In this document: in pieces, positions 17,006 through 23,868 of the stretch
Layout of the letters: each line of letters starts with the position of its first letter
How positions within the stretch are numbered: position 1 is the stretch's first letter
From: Bacteroidaceae bacterium
Lineage (GTDB): Bacteria > Bacteroidota > Bacteroidia > Bacteroidales > Bacteroidaceae
Direction: 5' to 3'
Assembly: GCA_017628845.1 (NCBI GenBank)
Contig: JAGBYI010000213.1
Span: 1-39,855 of the forward strand
Length of the DNA stretch: 39,855 nucleotides
The notes under the pieces: generated by a model
The model's database searches: none
What the model saw: the letters and a program-made list of their open reading frames with translations, nothing else
Told to the model about the DNA's origin: nothing
Position numbers and translations under genes: made by a program

Positions 17006-18119
17006 AGAGACTCTGTACATGATGGCGCTGACGAGAGTTCCCAAACTGAACTACTCTCAGCAGAGAACCCTGGTGGAAACGCTGGGTAGTGCTACAGCCG
17101 TGTATGAGAACAGGTGCAATATCATGGACGTCATCCCCGATGCCATTCCGGCATTGAGGGAGAATCTGAATTTCATGGACTCGTGCCTGCCGCGTTGCGA
17201 AGAGGAACTGGAGTGGGCAGAGAGGGTAAAGGTGGATTGCATCAGTTTTCTGGATGATCGCTACCCTCAGCGCATGAAGGAGTGCGAGGATGCTCCCATG
17301 ATGCTGTACTATCGCGGCATGGCAGACCTGAACAAGACACGTATAGTGAGCATGGTTGGCACACGCAAGATTACCGACTATGGTCGCCAGATGTGCGAGA
17401 CGTTCATTCGGGAACTGGCAGAGTTGTGCCCCGATGTCCTCGTAATGAGCGGTTTGGCATACGGTGTGGACATTCAGTGCCATCGCCAGGCTCTGCAGAA
17501 TAAACTGGAAACCATCGGTGTGCTGGCTCACGGATTGGACCAGATATATCCCACCCTGCACCGCAATACGGCAAAGGAGATGCTTTGCCAAGGTGGATTG
17601 CTGACCGAATTCATGTCGCGAACAACCATAGAGAAGCGTTATTTCGTCCAGCGAAATCGTATTGTGGCAGGATGTTCGGATGCCACAATAGTGGTGGAGA
17701 GTGCCTCCCGCGGAGGTAGTCTCATTACGGCAGAGATAGCACAAAGTTACGGCAGGGAGGTATTTGCTTTTCCTGGCCGTATGACTGATACTCAGTCGGA
17801 GGGCTGTAACAGGATAATTGCCAACAATACGGCAGGTCTTCTTACCTGTGCTGAAGATTTCGTAAATGCCATGGGATGGGAGAACGACAAGGCCAGACAA
17901 AAACAACTTGCCGATGGCATCCAACAGGAGCTGTTTCCCGACCTTTCCGATGAAGAGCAACTCATCGTAGAGACTTTGCGCAACAAGGACCGCCTGCAAC
18001 TGAACATCATTTCCGTCAGCACCGGCATACCTGCCGGCAGGCTCAGCGGCCTGCTCTTCACTATGGAGATGAAGGGAGTGGTGAGGATGATTCCCGGCGG
18101 CATGTACCGTTTGAACTGA
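16998..18119 (+). CDS. dprA: DNA-processing protein DprA
   Basis: 373 residues. The Rossmann-like domain carries MVGTRKITDYG, SGLAYGVDIQCHRQAL, NRIVAGCSDATIVVESASRGGSLITAE and FPGRMTDTQSEGCNRII, all hallmarks of DprA. A C-terminal winged-helix segment covers about the last 60 residues. DprA loads RecA on incoming single strands during natural transformation. The N-terminal helical region is typical. The start overlaps the upstream DUF2851 gene. Confidence 0.93.
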   Translation: MDKETLYMMALTRVPKLNYSQQRTLVETLGSATAVYENRCNIMDVIPDAIPALRENLNFMDSCLPRCEEELEWAERVKVDCISFLDDRYPQRMKECEDAPMMLYYRGMADLNKTRIVSMVGTRKITDYGRQMCETFIRELAELCPDVLVMSGLAYGVDIQCHRQALQNKLETIGVLAHGLDQIYPTLHRNTAKEMLCQGGLLTEFMSRTTIEKRYFVQRNRIVAGCSDATIVVESASRGGSLITAEIAQSYGREVFAFPGRMTDTQSEGCNRIIANNTAGLLTCAEDFVNAMGWENDKARQKQLADGIQQELFPDLSDEEQLIVETLRNKDRLQLNIISVSTGIPAGRLSGLLFTMEMKGVVRMIPGGMYRLN

Positions 18120-18149
18120 TTATTAACGACACAAAACAACAAATACAAT

Positions 18150-19517
18150 ATGAGCAAGCAAAAGCGCTTCTTCCTGAGTGAAGAGGAGATACCCACACAG
18201 TGGTACAACATCCAGGCGGACATGCCCAATAAGCCCATGCCCATGCTGGATCCCAAGACCAAGAAACCTATGACACCCGAAGATATGTTCCCGCTCTTCT
18301 CCATGGAGGCAAGCCGACAGGAGATGGACCAGGAGCATGCATGGATAGACATCCCCGAGGCCGTGCGCGAGCAGTACAAGTATTATCGCAGCACTCCCCT
18401 GGTGCGTGCCTATGGACTGGAAAAGGCTCTTGGCACTCCGGCACACATATACTTCAAGAACGAGAGTGTAAGTCCCATAGGAAGCCATAAGTTGAACAGT
18501 GCCCTGGCACAGGCATACTATTGCAAGCAGGAGGGCGTTACCAACATTACCACCGAGACCGGTGCCGGTCAGTGGGGATGTGCTCTGAGCTATGCCGCCA
18601 AGGTCTTCGGCCTGGAGGCCGCCGTGTATCAGGTGAAAATCAGTTATGAGCAGAAGCCTTACCGCCGTGCCATCATGCAGAGTTATGGTGCACAGGTCAC
18701 TCCCTCTCCCTCCATGTCTACACGTGCCGGCAAGGACGTGCTTACTGTGGACCCCAACAACAACGGTTCTTTGGGTACGGCCATTTCTGAGGCCGTGGAA
18801 CTGGCAATGACCACCCCCAACTGTAAGTATGTGCTCGGTTCCGTCATGAACCACGTTTCCCTGCACCAGACAATCATAGGTCTGGAGGCAGAAAAGCAGA
18901 TGGAGATGGCAGGAGAATATCCCGACATCGTGATAGGTTGCTTTGGTGGCGGTTCCAACTTTGCAGGCATTTCCTTCCCCTTCATGCGCCATGTCTTCAG
19001 TGGCGAGCGCAAGACCCGATTCATTGCCGCCGAACCTGCTAGCTGTCCCAAACTGACACGCGGTCAGTTCCAGTACGACTTTGGCGACCTTAGCGGCCTG
19101 ACTCCCCTGATGCCCATGTACACCCTGGGCCACAACTTCATGCCTGCCAACATACATGCCGGAGGCCTGCGCTACCATGGTGCCGGTGTGATAATTTCAC
19201 AACTGCTAAAGGATGGCTACATGGAGGCGATGGACCTGAAGCAGTCTGAAACTTTCAAGGCCGGTCTGCTCTTTGCCAAGGAAGAGGGTATCATTCCTGC
19301 TCCCGAATCATGCCACGCCATTGCCGCTGCCATTGCCGAGGCAGAAAAATGCAAGGAGACTGGTGAGGAGAAGGTTATCCTGTTCAATCTCTCTGGCCAT
19401 GGCTTGATAGACATGGCAGCCTACACTCAATACCTTGCCGGCAACCTGTTTGACCATGAGGTGAGTGATGAGGAGGTAACACGCAACGTGAAGGAACTGG
19501 AGCAGATAATAAAATAG
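18150..19517 (+). CDS. trpB: Tryptophan synthase beta chain, TrpB2 type
   Basis: 455 residues, longer than classical TrpB. The PLP lysine is K114 in SPIGSHKLNSALAQ, a sequence characteristic of the TrpB2 branch. ETGAGQWGCALSYA and the glycine loop CFGGGSNFAG follow. It joins indole and serine to tryptophan. There is no trpA or other trp gene beside it, which fits TrpB2 acting alone or as indole salvage. It begins 30 bases after dprA and ends at a strong terminator. Confidence 0.92.
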   Translation: MSKQKRFFLSEEEIPTQWYNIQADMPNKPMPMLDPKTKKPMTPEDMFPLFSMEASRQEMDQEHAWIDIPEAVREQYKYYRSTPLVRAYGLEKALGTPAHIYFKNESVSPIGSHKLNSALAQAYYCKQEGVTNITTETGAGQWGCALSYAAKVFGLEAAVYQVKISYEQKPYRRAIMQSYGAQVTPSPSMSTRAGKDVLTVDPNNNGSLGTAISEAVELAMTTPNCKYVLGSVMNHVSLHQTIIGLEAEKQMEMAGEYPDIVIGCFGGGSNFAGISFPFMRHVFSGERKTRFIAAEPASCPKLTRGQFQYDFGDLSGLTPLMPMYTLGHNFMPANIHAGGLRYHGAGVIISQLLKDGYMEAMDLKQSETFKAGLLFAKEEGIIPAPESCHAIAAAIAEAEKCKETGEEKVILFNLSGHGLIDMAAYTQYLAGNLFDHEVSDEEVTRNVKELEQIIK

Positions 19518-19538
19518 TACTAAAGGCATAATGCCACA

Positions 19539-19580
19539 CAAGGCACCCCCGGAAAAGCTCTTCCGGGGGTGCCTTGTGTG
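19539..19580. terminator. Bidirectional terminator between trpB and trhA
   Basis: ACAAGGCACCCCCGGAA pairs with TTCCGGGGGTGCCTTGT across a 5-base loop. It is a very stable stem at a convergent junction. Confidence 0.85.
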
Positions 19581-19587
19581 GATAATA

Positions 19588-20211
19588 TTACCACTTCATT
19601 ACTATGCATAGTACCGTGCTGAAGTGAGCGGCTGCTCCCAACAGGACAAAGACATGCCAGATAGCATGGAAGTTATTGCGTTCGTCATGGGCAAAGAAGT
19701 ACGTTCCAGCCGTGTAGAATAAACCTTCGGCAAGCAGGAATACCAATGAAAGGACAGAAAGGCGCGAATATACACTATCGGCAATCAGCAAACCGCTCCA
19801 TCCCATGAACAGGTACAGACCAAGGGAAAGGCGTGGCCATTTGCCAAAAGCAGCAAGTTTGTATACTACACCTAAAACGACGAAGAACCACTGTATGCCG
19901 AATACCAGCCAGCCCAACCAGCCGCCTACCACACCGATGGCTATGGGGGTGTACGAGCAGGCAATCATCACATAGATACTAATGTGGTCGCACTTGCGCA
20001 GGGCACGTTTCAGACGTCCTGGTGGTACCATATGGTAAACGGTGCTTGCCAGGAACATTAGGAACATGCCCACAATGAAGAAGATTACTCCAAAGGACAT
20101 CTGCCATCCCTGTGCCGTGGCGGGCCAGATCAGCCAGATGCAACTTAGGGCAAAGACAACACCAGCCAGATGTGTCCAGCTGTTGCCGTGCTCAAAGGGG
20201 ACTTCCTTCAT
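19588..20211 (-). CDS. trhA: Hemolysin III / TrhA family membrane protein
   Basis: 207 residues with about seven hydrophobic segments. The PAQR-type signature is visible: FEHGNSWTHLAG near the N-terminus, FLASTVYHM then KCDHISIYVMIACSYTP in the middle, and a late FHAIWHVFVLLGAAAHF. The conserved His/Asp residues are the likely metal site. The family is linked to membrane energetics; the hemolysin name is historical. Its ATG overlaps the stop of the upstream monooxygenase by one base (TAATG). Confidence 0.9.
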   Translation of the reverse strand: MKEVPFEHGNSWTHLAGVVFALSCIWLIWPATAQGWQMSFGVIFFIVGMFLMFLASTVYHMVPPGRLKRALRKCDHISIYVMIACSYTPIAIGVVGGWLGWLVFGIQWFFVVLGVVYKLAAFGKWPRLSLGLYLFMGWSGLLIADSVYSRLSVLSLVFLLAEGLFYTAGTYFFAHDERNNFHAIWHVFVLLGAAAHFSTVLCIVMKW

Positions 20212-20486
20212 TAGAGTTCAAACTTTTCTATCTTCAGTTGGCCACAGTCCAGAAGAATACCTGCATACTCCTTGAACTCGGGTGTCTGTTCGTGCAGGTC
20301 AAGTGATGCCTGGTCTTCCCAAGTCTCGCAAAACATAAACACATCGGGGCGTGTGGCACTCTCGAAAACATCGTATGCCTTGCATCCCTGGTGTGACTGA
20401 CTCTTTGCGGTGAGTGCCATGGCAGCAGCCAAAGCCTCGTCATAACGGCCCTCATTGGCCTGGAAGAAACAATTCAAACGTAACAT
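20211..20486 (-). CDS. Small antibiotic-biosynthesis-monooxygenase (ABM) domain protein
   Basis: 91 residues, one ferredoxin-like ABM domain. The pattern YDVFESATRPDVFMFCETWEDQ followed by LDLHEQTPEFKEY matches the YgiN/quinol-monooxygenase group. These small dimeric proteins act on quinols or related aromatics; substrate unknown. Translationally coupled to trhA. The 87 bases between it and the upstream HAD gene hold no clear promoter. Confidence 0.82.
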   Translation of the reverse strand: MLRLNCFFQANEGRYDEALAAAMALTAKSQSHQGCKAYDVFESATRPDVFMFCETWEDQASLDLHEQTPEFKEYAGILLDCGQLKIEKFEL

Positions 20487-20573
20487 AATCGTATCATTTT
20501 ATTGGTTATATGTATATTAATGTGTCGTGTCACACTGACTCTTCTCCAATGTTTTTTCACATGAGAGACCGTT

Positions 20574-21593
20574 CTAAAGTTTGGACATGAACTTCTCCTT
20601 GTTTATAATATATCGTACGTGTTCGCCTTCGCCGACTGAGCCTTGCTCGTCATAGGCCTCGACGTGGAAGGTGAGTTTGCGACCTTCGCGAGAGAGTAAG
20701 GTGGCTATGGCAGAAACGGACTTGCCAAGTGGAGTGGGCTTCACGTGGGAGAGGGAGATATGGCTTCCCACGGTAGATTCGCCCTCTGCCAGTTCGCCCT
20801 GCACACATAGCATGGCGGCATTCTCCATCAGTGCCACCATCATGGGGGTGGCAAGCACGGGGAGGTCACCGCTACCTACGGTGCAAGCCAGATGCTTCTC
20901 CTCCACGATAATTGTACTGGTATGGGTCATTGGATTCAGTATATTCTGTATTTCCTTGCGGAAGTCGTATTTCACCGGCGCTTTGTAGATGTTATACCCC
21001 AAAGCCTGGGCTGCCTCCACATTGGCCTGGGCATCGTCTATGAACAGGCATTCTTCGCCCTTGGCACCAAGTTTGTCCAGTACGGCAAGGAAGATGTCGT
21101 CGTTGGGCTTGGACATGTGCATTTCCTGTGAGAGGAAGAGGCAGTCAAAATACTCATCGGCCATGCCTCCGAAATGTTTCTCTGCGATATGTACCCAATG
21201 TGCCTCGTTGGTGTTGGATAACAGATGCACCTTGTAGCCCTCAGCCCTCAGTTGCTTTATAAACTCCAGTTTGTAGTCAGGTATGGTCAGCAGGCAGTCG
21301 TTCCATGCCTGCAGCACCTGCTCGGCGATAGTACTTGGATGGCAGAACTTCTGTATGCCGGATACGAAGTCCTCTGTGGAGATGTCTCCCGTCTGATAAA
21401 GGTCCATGGCGCCGTTTGCCACAAGACCATCACACAACGTGGCTTTTGCTCTACCATTATTTGCACCGGCAGAATCGGGACGCTGCAGAATCACGCTTGG
21501 GTCGGCACCCAGGGCACGGAAACTCTCCAAACATCGGGGCATGTCCAAGTCTATCAGCACACCTCCCAGGTCAAATATCACATGCTTAATCAT
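20574..21593 (-). CDS. Fusion of HAD-IA phosphatase and FlK-like hotdog thioesterase
   Basis: 339 residues from the ATG at 21593. Residues 1 to about 215 are a HAD hydrolase of the YihX type: FDLGGVLIDLD (motif I), LLSNTNEAHW (II), Lys of SKPND (III) and FIDDAQANVEAA (IV). Residues from about 221 form a hotdog thioesterase: ATPMMVALMENAA holds a Thr and a Glu 8 residues apart, and a His lies 26 further in SLSHVKP, the spacing I recall for the T42/E50/H76 triad of fluoroacetyl-CoA thioesterase FlK. There is no stop between domains, although an ATG (MTHTSTIIVEE) sits at the join. The frame is open upstream to 21644, but the HAD start fits 21593. It overlaps the upstream editing-protein gene by 8 bases. 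Confidence 0.85.
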   Translation of the reverse strand: MIKHVIFDLGGVLIDLDMPRCLESFRALGADPSVILQRPDSAGANNGRAKATLCDGLVANGAMDLYQTGDISTEDFVSGIQKFCHPSTIAEQVLQAWNDCLLTIPDYKLEFIKQLRAEGYKVHLLSNTNEAHWVHIAEKHFGGMADEYFDCLFLSQEMHMSKPNDDIFLAVLDKLGAKGEECLFIDDAQANVEAAQALGYNIYKAPVKYDFRKEIQNILNPMTHTSTIIVEEKHLACTVGSGDLPVLATPMMVALMENAAMLCVQGELAEGESTVGSHISLSHVKPTPLGKSVSAIATLLSREGRKLTFHVEAYDEQGSVGEGEHVRYIINKEKFMSKL

Positions 21594-22110
21594 ACAACTC
21601 AATATATTCGTAAGTATTTCCCACGATAGACAGGTATCGTTCAAAGTCCTCCTTGGCTATCACCACCGTACCACGGCAATCATTGGGGTGGAAACTCAGC
21701 GTTTCCGCCTCCTGAAGCGTTGCATCCAGAAACAGGTGCACATGATGCTCCTCGTCGTTTATAAGACCGAAGGGCGACACGCTGCCGGGTTCAAGGCCGA
21801 GATATTTCATCATACGTTCAGGCGAGGCAAAGGACAATTTGCCGGGAGCAGGCAAGCCACGGCTCTGCAAGGCTGTCTTCAGACGTTGCTCCAGGCTATG
21901 GATATCCAGATTGTGGTCGCAATGGTAGCACACCAGATAGTGGCGGTTGCCCTTGTGGTTGCGCAGGAATATGTTCTTGCAGTGCACGCTCCCGTCGTCC
22001 TTCCACCAGCGCTTTGCCTCCTCTATGGTTTTGCCCTCAGGATGGTTGTAGTTGGTGAAGGGGATATCGTGCTCTCGCAGATATGCCAATACAGTCTCTT
22101 CTCTTGTCAT
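21586..22110 (-). CDS. ProX/YbaK-type prolyl-tRNA editing protein
   Basis: 174 residues, a single trans-editing domain related to the insert of ProRS. Visible features: HPEGKTIEEAKRWW, KNIFLRNHKGNRHYLV with the conserved Lys, FASPERMMKYLGLEPGSVSPFGL and a late FHPNDCRGTVVI. The family hydrolyses mischarged Ala-tRNA(Pro) or Cys-tRNA(Pro). It starts a leftward operon with the HAD/thioesterase fusion; a TATCTTTG box lies 20 bases upstream. Confidence 0.9.
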   Translation of the reverse strand: MTREETVLAYLREHDIPFTNYNHPEGKTIEEAKRWWKDDGSVHCKNIFLRNHKGNRHYLVCYHCDHNLDIHSLEQRLKTALQSRGLPAPGKLSFASPERMMKYLGLEPGSVSPFGLINDEEHHVHLFLDATLQEAETLSFHPNDCRGTVVIAKEDFERYLSIVGNTYEYIELYD

Positions 22111-22129
22111 TCTCTTTTCTTTTATGCCT

Positions 22130-22137
22130 CAAAGATA
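22130..22137 (-). promoter_or_regulatory. -7 box TATCTTTG of the editing-protein operon
   Basis: TATCTTTG on the minus strand, 19 bases from the ATG at 22110, with TTAG about 20 bases upstream in the -33 place. Confidence 0.55.
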
Positions 22138-22391
22138 CAGACTTTTGACCGTTCCTCCTAACAGCATCACCTTTTTTTGCGCAAATATATTCAAAATGAA
22201 ACGGACAACATCCATTTGGAAGAACGGTTCCCCTCCCCTCTCATCGGATTATATGTCTATTCTTTTGCCATTGGGTCTGTGCTTGCTTTTGAAAGTTCCT
22301 ACCACAAAAGCACTAAACAAAACATTATTCCTGCTGCACTTATTGCACCAATGCCATATCTAACGTGCTCAGTCTTCATGCCACTAAAGTT

Positions 22392-22475
22392 CTGTTGCCC
22401 TGACAACAGAACTTTGTTGCCCCGACAACACTGCTTTGTTGCCCCGACAACACTGCTTTGTTGCCCCGACAACAA
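22392..22475. repeat. Tandem array of four 18-bp palindromes at 22-bp pitch
   Basis: Units start at 22392, 22414, 22436 and 22458, again exactly 22 bases apart with 4-base spacers (aact, tgct, tgct). Unit 1 is CTGTTGCCCTGACAACAG; units 2-4 are TTGTTGCCCCGACAACA followed by C, C and A. The family is that of 1314-1375, read in the opposite sense. The flanking stretch 22138-22390 and 22476-22640 holds no gene I can support. Confidence 0.8.
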
Positions 22476-22649
22476 AAATATGACCTGTACAGCAAAGTGT
22501 AATGCTTATGGGAGTGTCTTTTCCTGGTTTCTGTAGACGTTTTTGTTTCATTAGCAGAATAGGTTTACACCTGTTCCTTAACCGTACTGTAGTTGTTTAC
22601 GTTTTCATTGATTCCAGGCTGTTTATCTTGACACTTCTTGACTATCCCT

Positions 22650-22755
22650 CATCCGCAACAGCCGCCGCAACCTCCGGAGCAATTGCCGTCGCAATTGCCC
22701 TTGCCTCCGCCTTTCTTGAAGAAGCGGACGTATATGGCGTGTGCGGCTATGCCCA
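22650..22755 (-). pseudogene. Duplicated 3' fragment of the FeoB-associated Cys-rich gene
   Basis: The minus strand reads AAHAIYVRFFKKGGGK followed by a CDGNCSGGCGGCCG tail and stop, the same C-terminal peptide as the intact gene at 23725-23868. DNA identity over about 105 bases is roughly 90% by eye. The expected N-terminal hydrophobic half is replaced by unrelated sequence and no ATG opens the frame. Homology stops at GGCTATG, where the dacB-like remnant begins. Confidence 0.7.
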
Positions 22756-22861
22756 CGGGCGCAATGGCCACTGGTATGCCTTTGCCATAATAAACCGCGA
22801 CTCTCCCGTAGAGGAAAGCCGCCTGTATCAGGACATGTTCTGCAAGGTGCTGGTGAAGTAA
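22749..22861 (+). pseudogene. C-terminal remnant resembling a D-Ala-D-Ala carboxypeptidase (DacB/PBP4 type)
   Basis: The plus strand encodes GYAHGRNGHWYAFAIINR, then SPVEESRLYQDMFCKVLVK and a stop. This looks like the last strand and helix of an S13 carboxypeptidase (GY..G..YAFAI pattern). Nothing upstream continues that homology; the preceding sequence is the antisense of the Cys-rich fragment. It is therefore a truncated relic if the assignment is right. The match is short and from memory. Confidence 0.4.
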
Positions 22862-22868
22862 AAAAAAG

Positions 22869-22906
22869 AACTACCCATTCCTCATTTATCATGGAAGGGT
22901 AGTTCA
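22869..22906. terminator. Hairpin between the carboxypeptidase remnant and the nucleotidyltransferase gene
   Basis: GAACTACCC pairs with GGGTAGTTC at a convergent junction, with A- and T-runs on the outer sides. The 20-base loop is long. Confidence 0.5.
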
Positions 22907-23200
22907 AATAAGTATTCCCGTCTTTGTTATGTCTCTATAAAGCGGATTGTCCATATCCTCAGTTAACAGGACTGGCTCTATAAGGTTGCTTATCCTGCGC
23001 CTTAATTTCCATAGCAACGGCGTATCATCAAAATAATTGTCGCTCAGAGACTCCACAACAACAGCAATATCTATGTCGCTATCTTCTCTATAGTTACCCT
23101 TGCTATAGGAACCATAAAGATACAATGCCTTTAATGGTAACCTTTCAGCCACCATTGCCTTATACTTTTTTGCAAGTTCTATAGCCTGTCCTTTATCCAT
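22904..23200 (-). CDS. MNT-type nucleotidyltransferase, partner of HEPN protein
   Basis: 98 residues from the ATG at 23200. The polymerase-beta-like nucleotidyltransferase motif LYGSYSKGNYREDSDIDIAV is intact (GSY and the DxD of SDIDI). Members often act as antitoxins that adenylylate a HEPN ribonuclease. The frame is open further to 23239, but MDKGQAIELAKKYK is the usual N-terminus. It overlaps the upstream HEPN gene by 22 bases, so the pair is translated together. Confidence 0.85.
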   Translation of the reverse strand: MDKGQAIELAKKYKAMVAERLPLKALYLYGSYSKGNYREDSDIDIAVVVESLSDNYFDDTPLLWKLRRRISNLIEPVLLTEDMDNPLYRDITKTGILI

Positions 23201-23565
23201 TGTTGTAATTCTTTTGTATCTGCGAGAAGCTGCTGACAATAGGCGTTTGACAAACTCTTCATCAAACGCTCCTTATAAGAAGGATAGCGTGCTTCAATGT
23301 TCAACGGCTCCAGCCTATCAATGAAATCCAATTGGTCTTCTGACATCTCCTCATATATTCCTGTCTTTTCCGCCAGTCTTGATAAAGAATGAATCTTCAA
23401 GGGGACTTCTTCCAAACAACTGCTCCAATATGCTTTCAATATCTTTTCAATTGTCTGGTGGCACATGAAACCAACATAAAGATAACGCCCTGTCGTTTGC
23501 ATGGCCTTTGCAGTTTCCAAGTCGTAATCCGACATTTCCACCCAATATGTTACCTTTTCGCTCAT
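23179..23565 (-). CDS. HEPN domain protein, putative toxin of the HEPN/MNT pair
   Basis: 128 residues, mostly helical. YWVEMSDYDLETAKAM, YLYVGFMCHQTIEKILKAYW and IHSLSRLAEKTG are the usual HEPN-domain elements of the group without transmembrane parts. The RX4-6H catalytic motif of ribonuclease HEPN toxins is not visible, so RNase activity is doubtful. Order HEPN then nucleotidyltransferase with overlap. A TATCTTTG box lies 21 bases before the ATG. Confidence 0.82.
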   Translation of the reverse strand: MSEKVTYWVEMSDYDLETAKAMQTTGRYLYVGFMCHQTIEKILKAYWSSCLEEVPLKIHSLSRLAEKTGIYEEMSEDQLDFIDRLEPLNIEARYPSYKERLMKSLSNAYCQQLLADTKELQQWIKDRL

Positions 23566-23585
23566 TAATCACTCGTATTTGCAGG

Positions 23586-23593
23586 CAAAGATA
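23586..23593 (-). promoter_or_regulatory. -7 box TATCTTTG of the HEPN/MNT operon
   Basis: TATCTTTG on the minus strand, 20 bases from the ATG at 23565. The -33 region has only TTGG at a slightly long spacing. The remaining interval to 23724 shows nothing recognisable. Confidence 0.5.
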
Positions 23594-23724
23594 GTGATTT
23601 TTATTAAAATAAGCACCCAAGAGGAGAATTATTGCACTTGTGGCGCTTTATTCATAGCAACATAAACCCGTCCTTTGTCCTCTCTATCTGTAAAAACTAA
23701 CGGCTACTATGGACAGATTGATGC

Positions 23725-23868
23725 TCACCCGCAACATCCCCCACAACCTCCGGAACAATTGCCGTCGCAATTTCCCTTGCCTCCGCCTTTCTTGAAGAAA
23801 CGGACGTATATGGCGTGTGCGGCTATGAGGAGAAGGAATAGGAGGAGTATGATGCTTTGTGTATTCAT
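23725..23868 (-). CDS. FeoB-associated Cys-rich membrane peptide
   Basis: 47 residues: one transmembrane helix (MNTQSIILLLFLLLIAAHAI), a basic YVRFFKKGGGK stretch and a Cys/Gly tail CDGNCSGGCGGCCG. This architecture is that of the FeoB-associated Cys-rich family found after feoB; the role is presumed iron handling or FeoB assembly. The ATG overlaps the feoB stop (ATGA, 4 bases), so it is coupled to feoB. The start at 23868 is chosen because the helix begins there. Confidence 0.88.
   Translation of the reverse strand: MNTQSIILLLFLLLIAAHAIYVRFFKKGGGKGNCDGNCSGGCGGCCG

Noticed and set aside
19577-19585. TGTGGATAA, a perfect DnaA box in reverse
   Set aside because: Single site beside a terminator, no cluster or AT-rich unwinding region; not evidence for oriC here.
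22502-22861. Plus-strand open frame of 119 codons
   Set aside because: Only the last 38 residues look protein-like; the middle is antisense to the duplicated Cys-rich fragment, so it is a chance join of remnants, not a gene.
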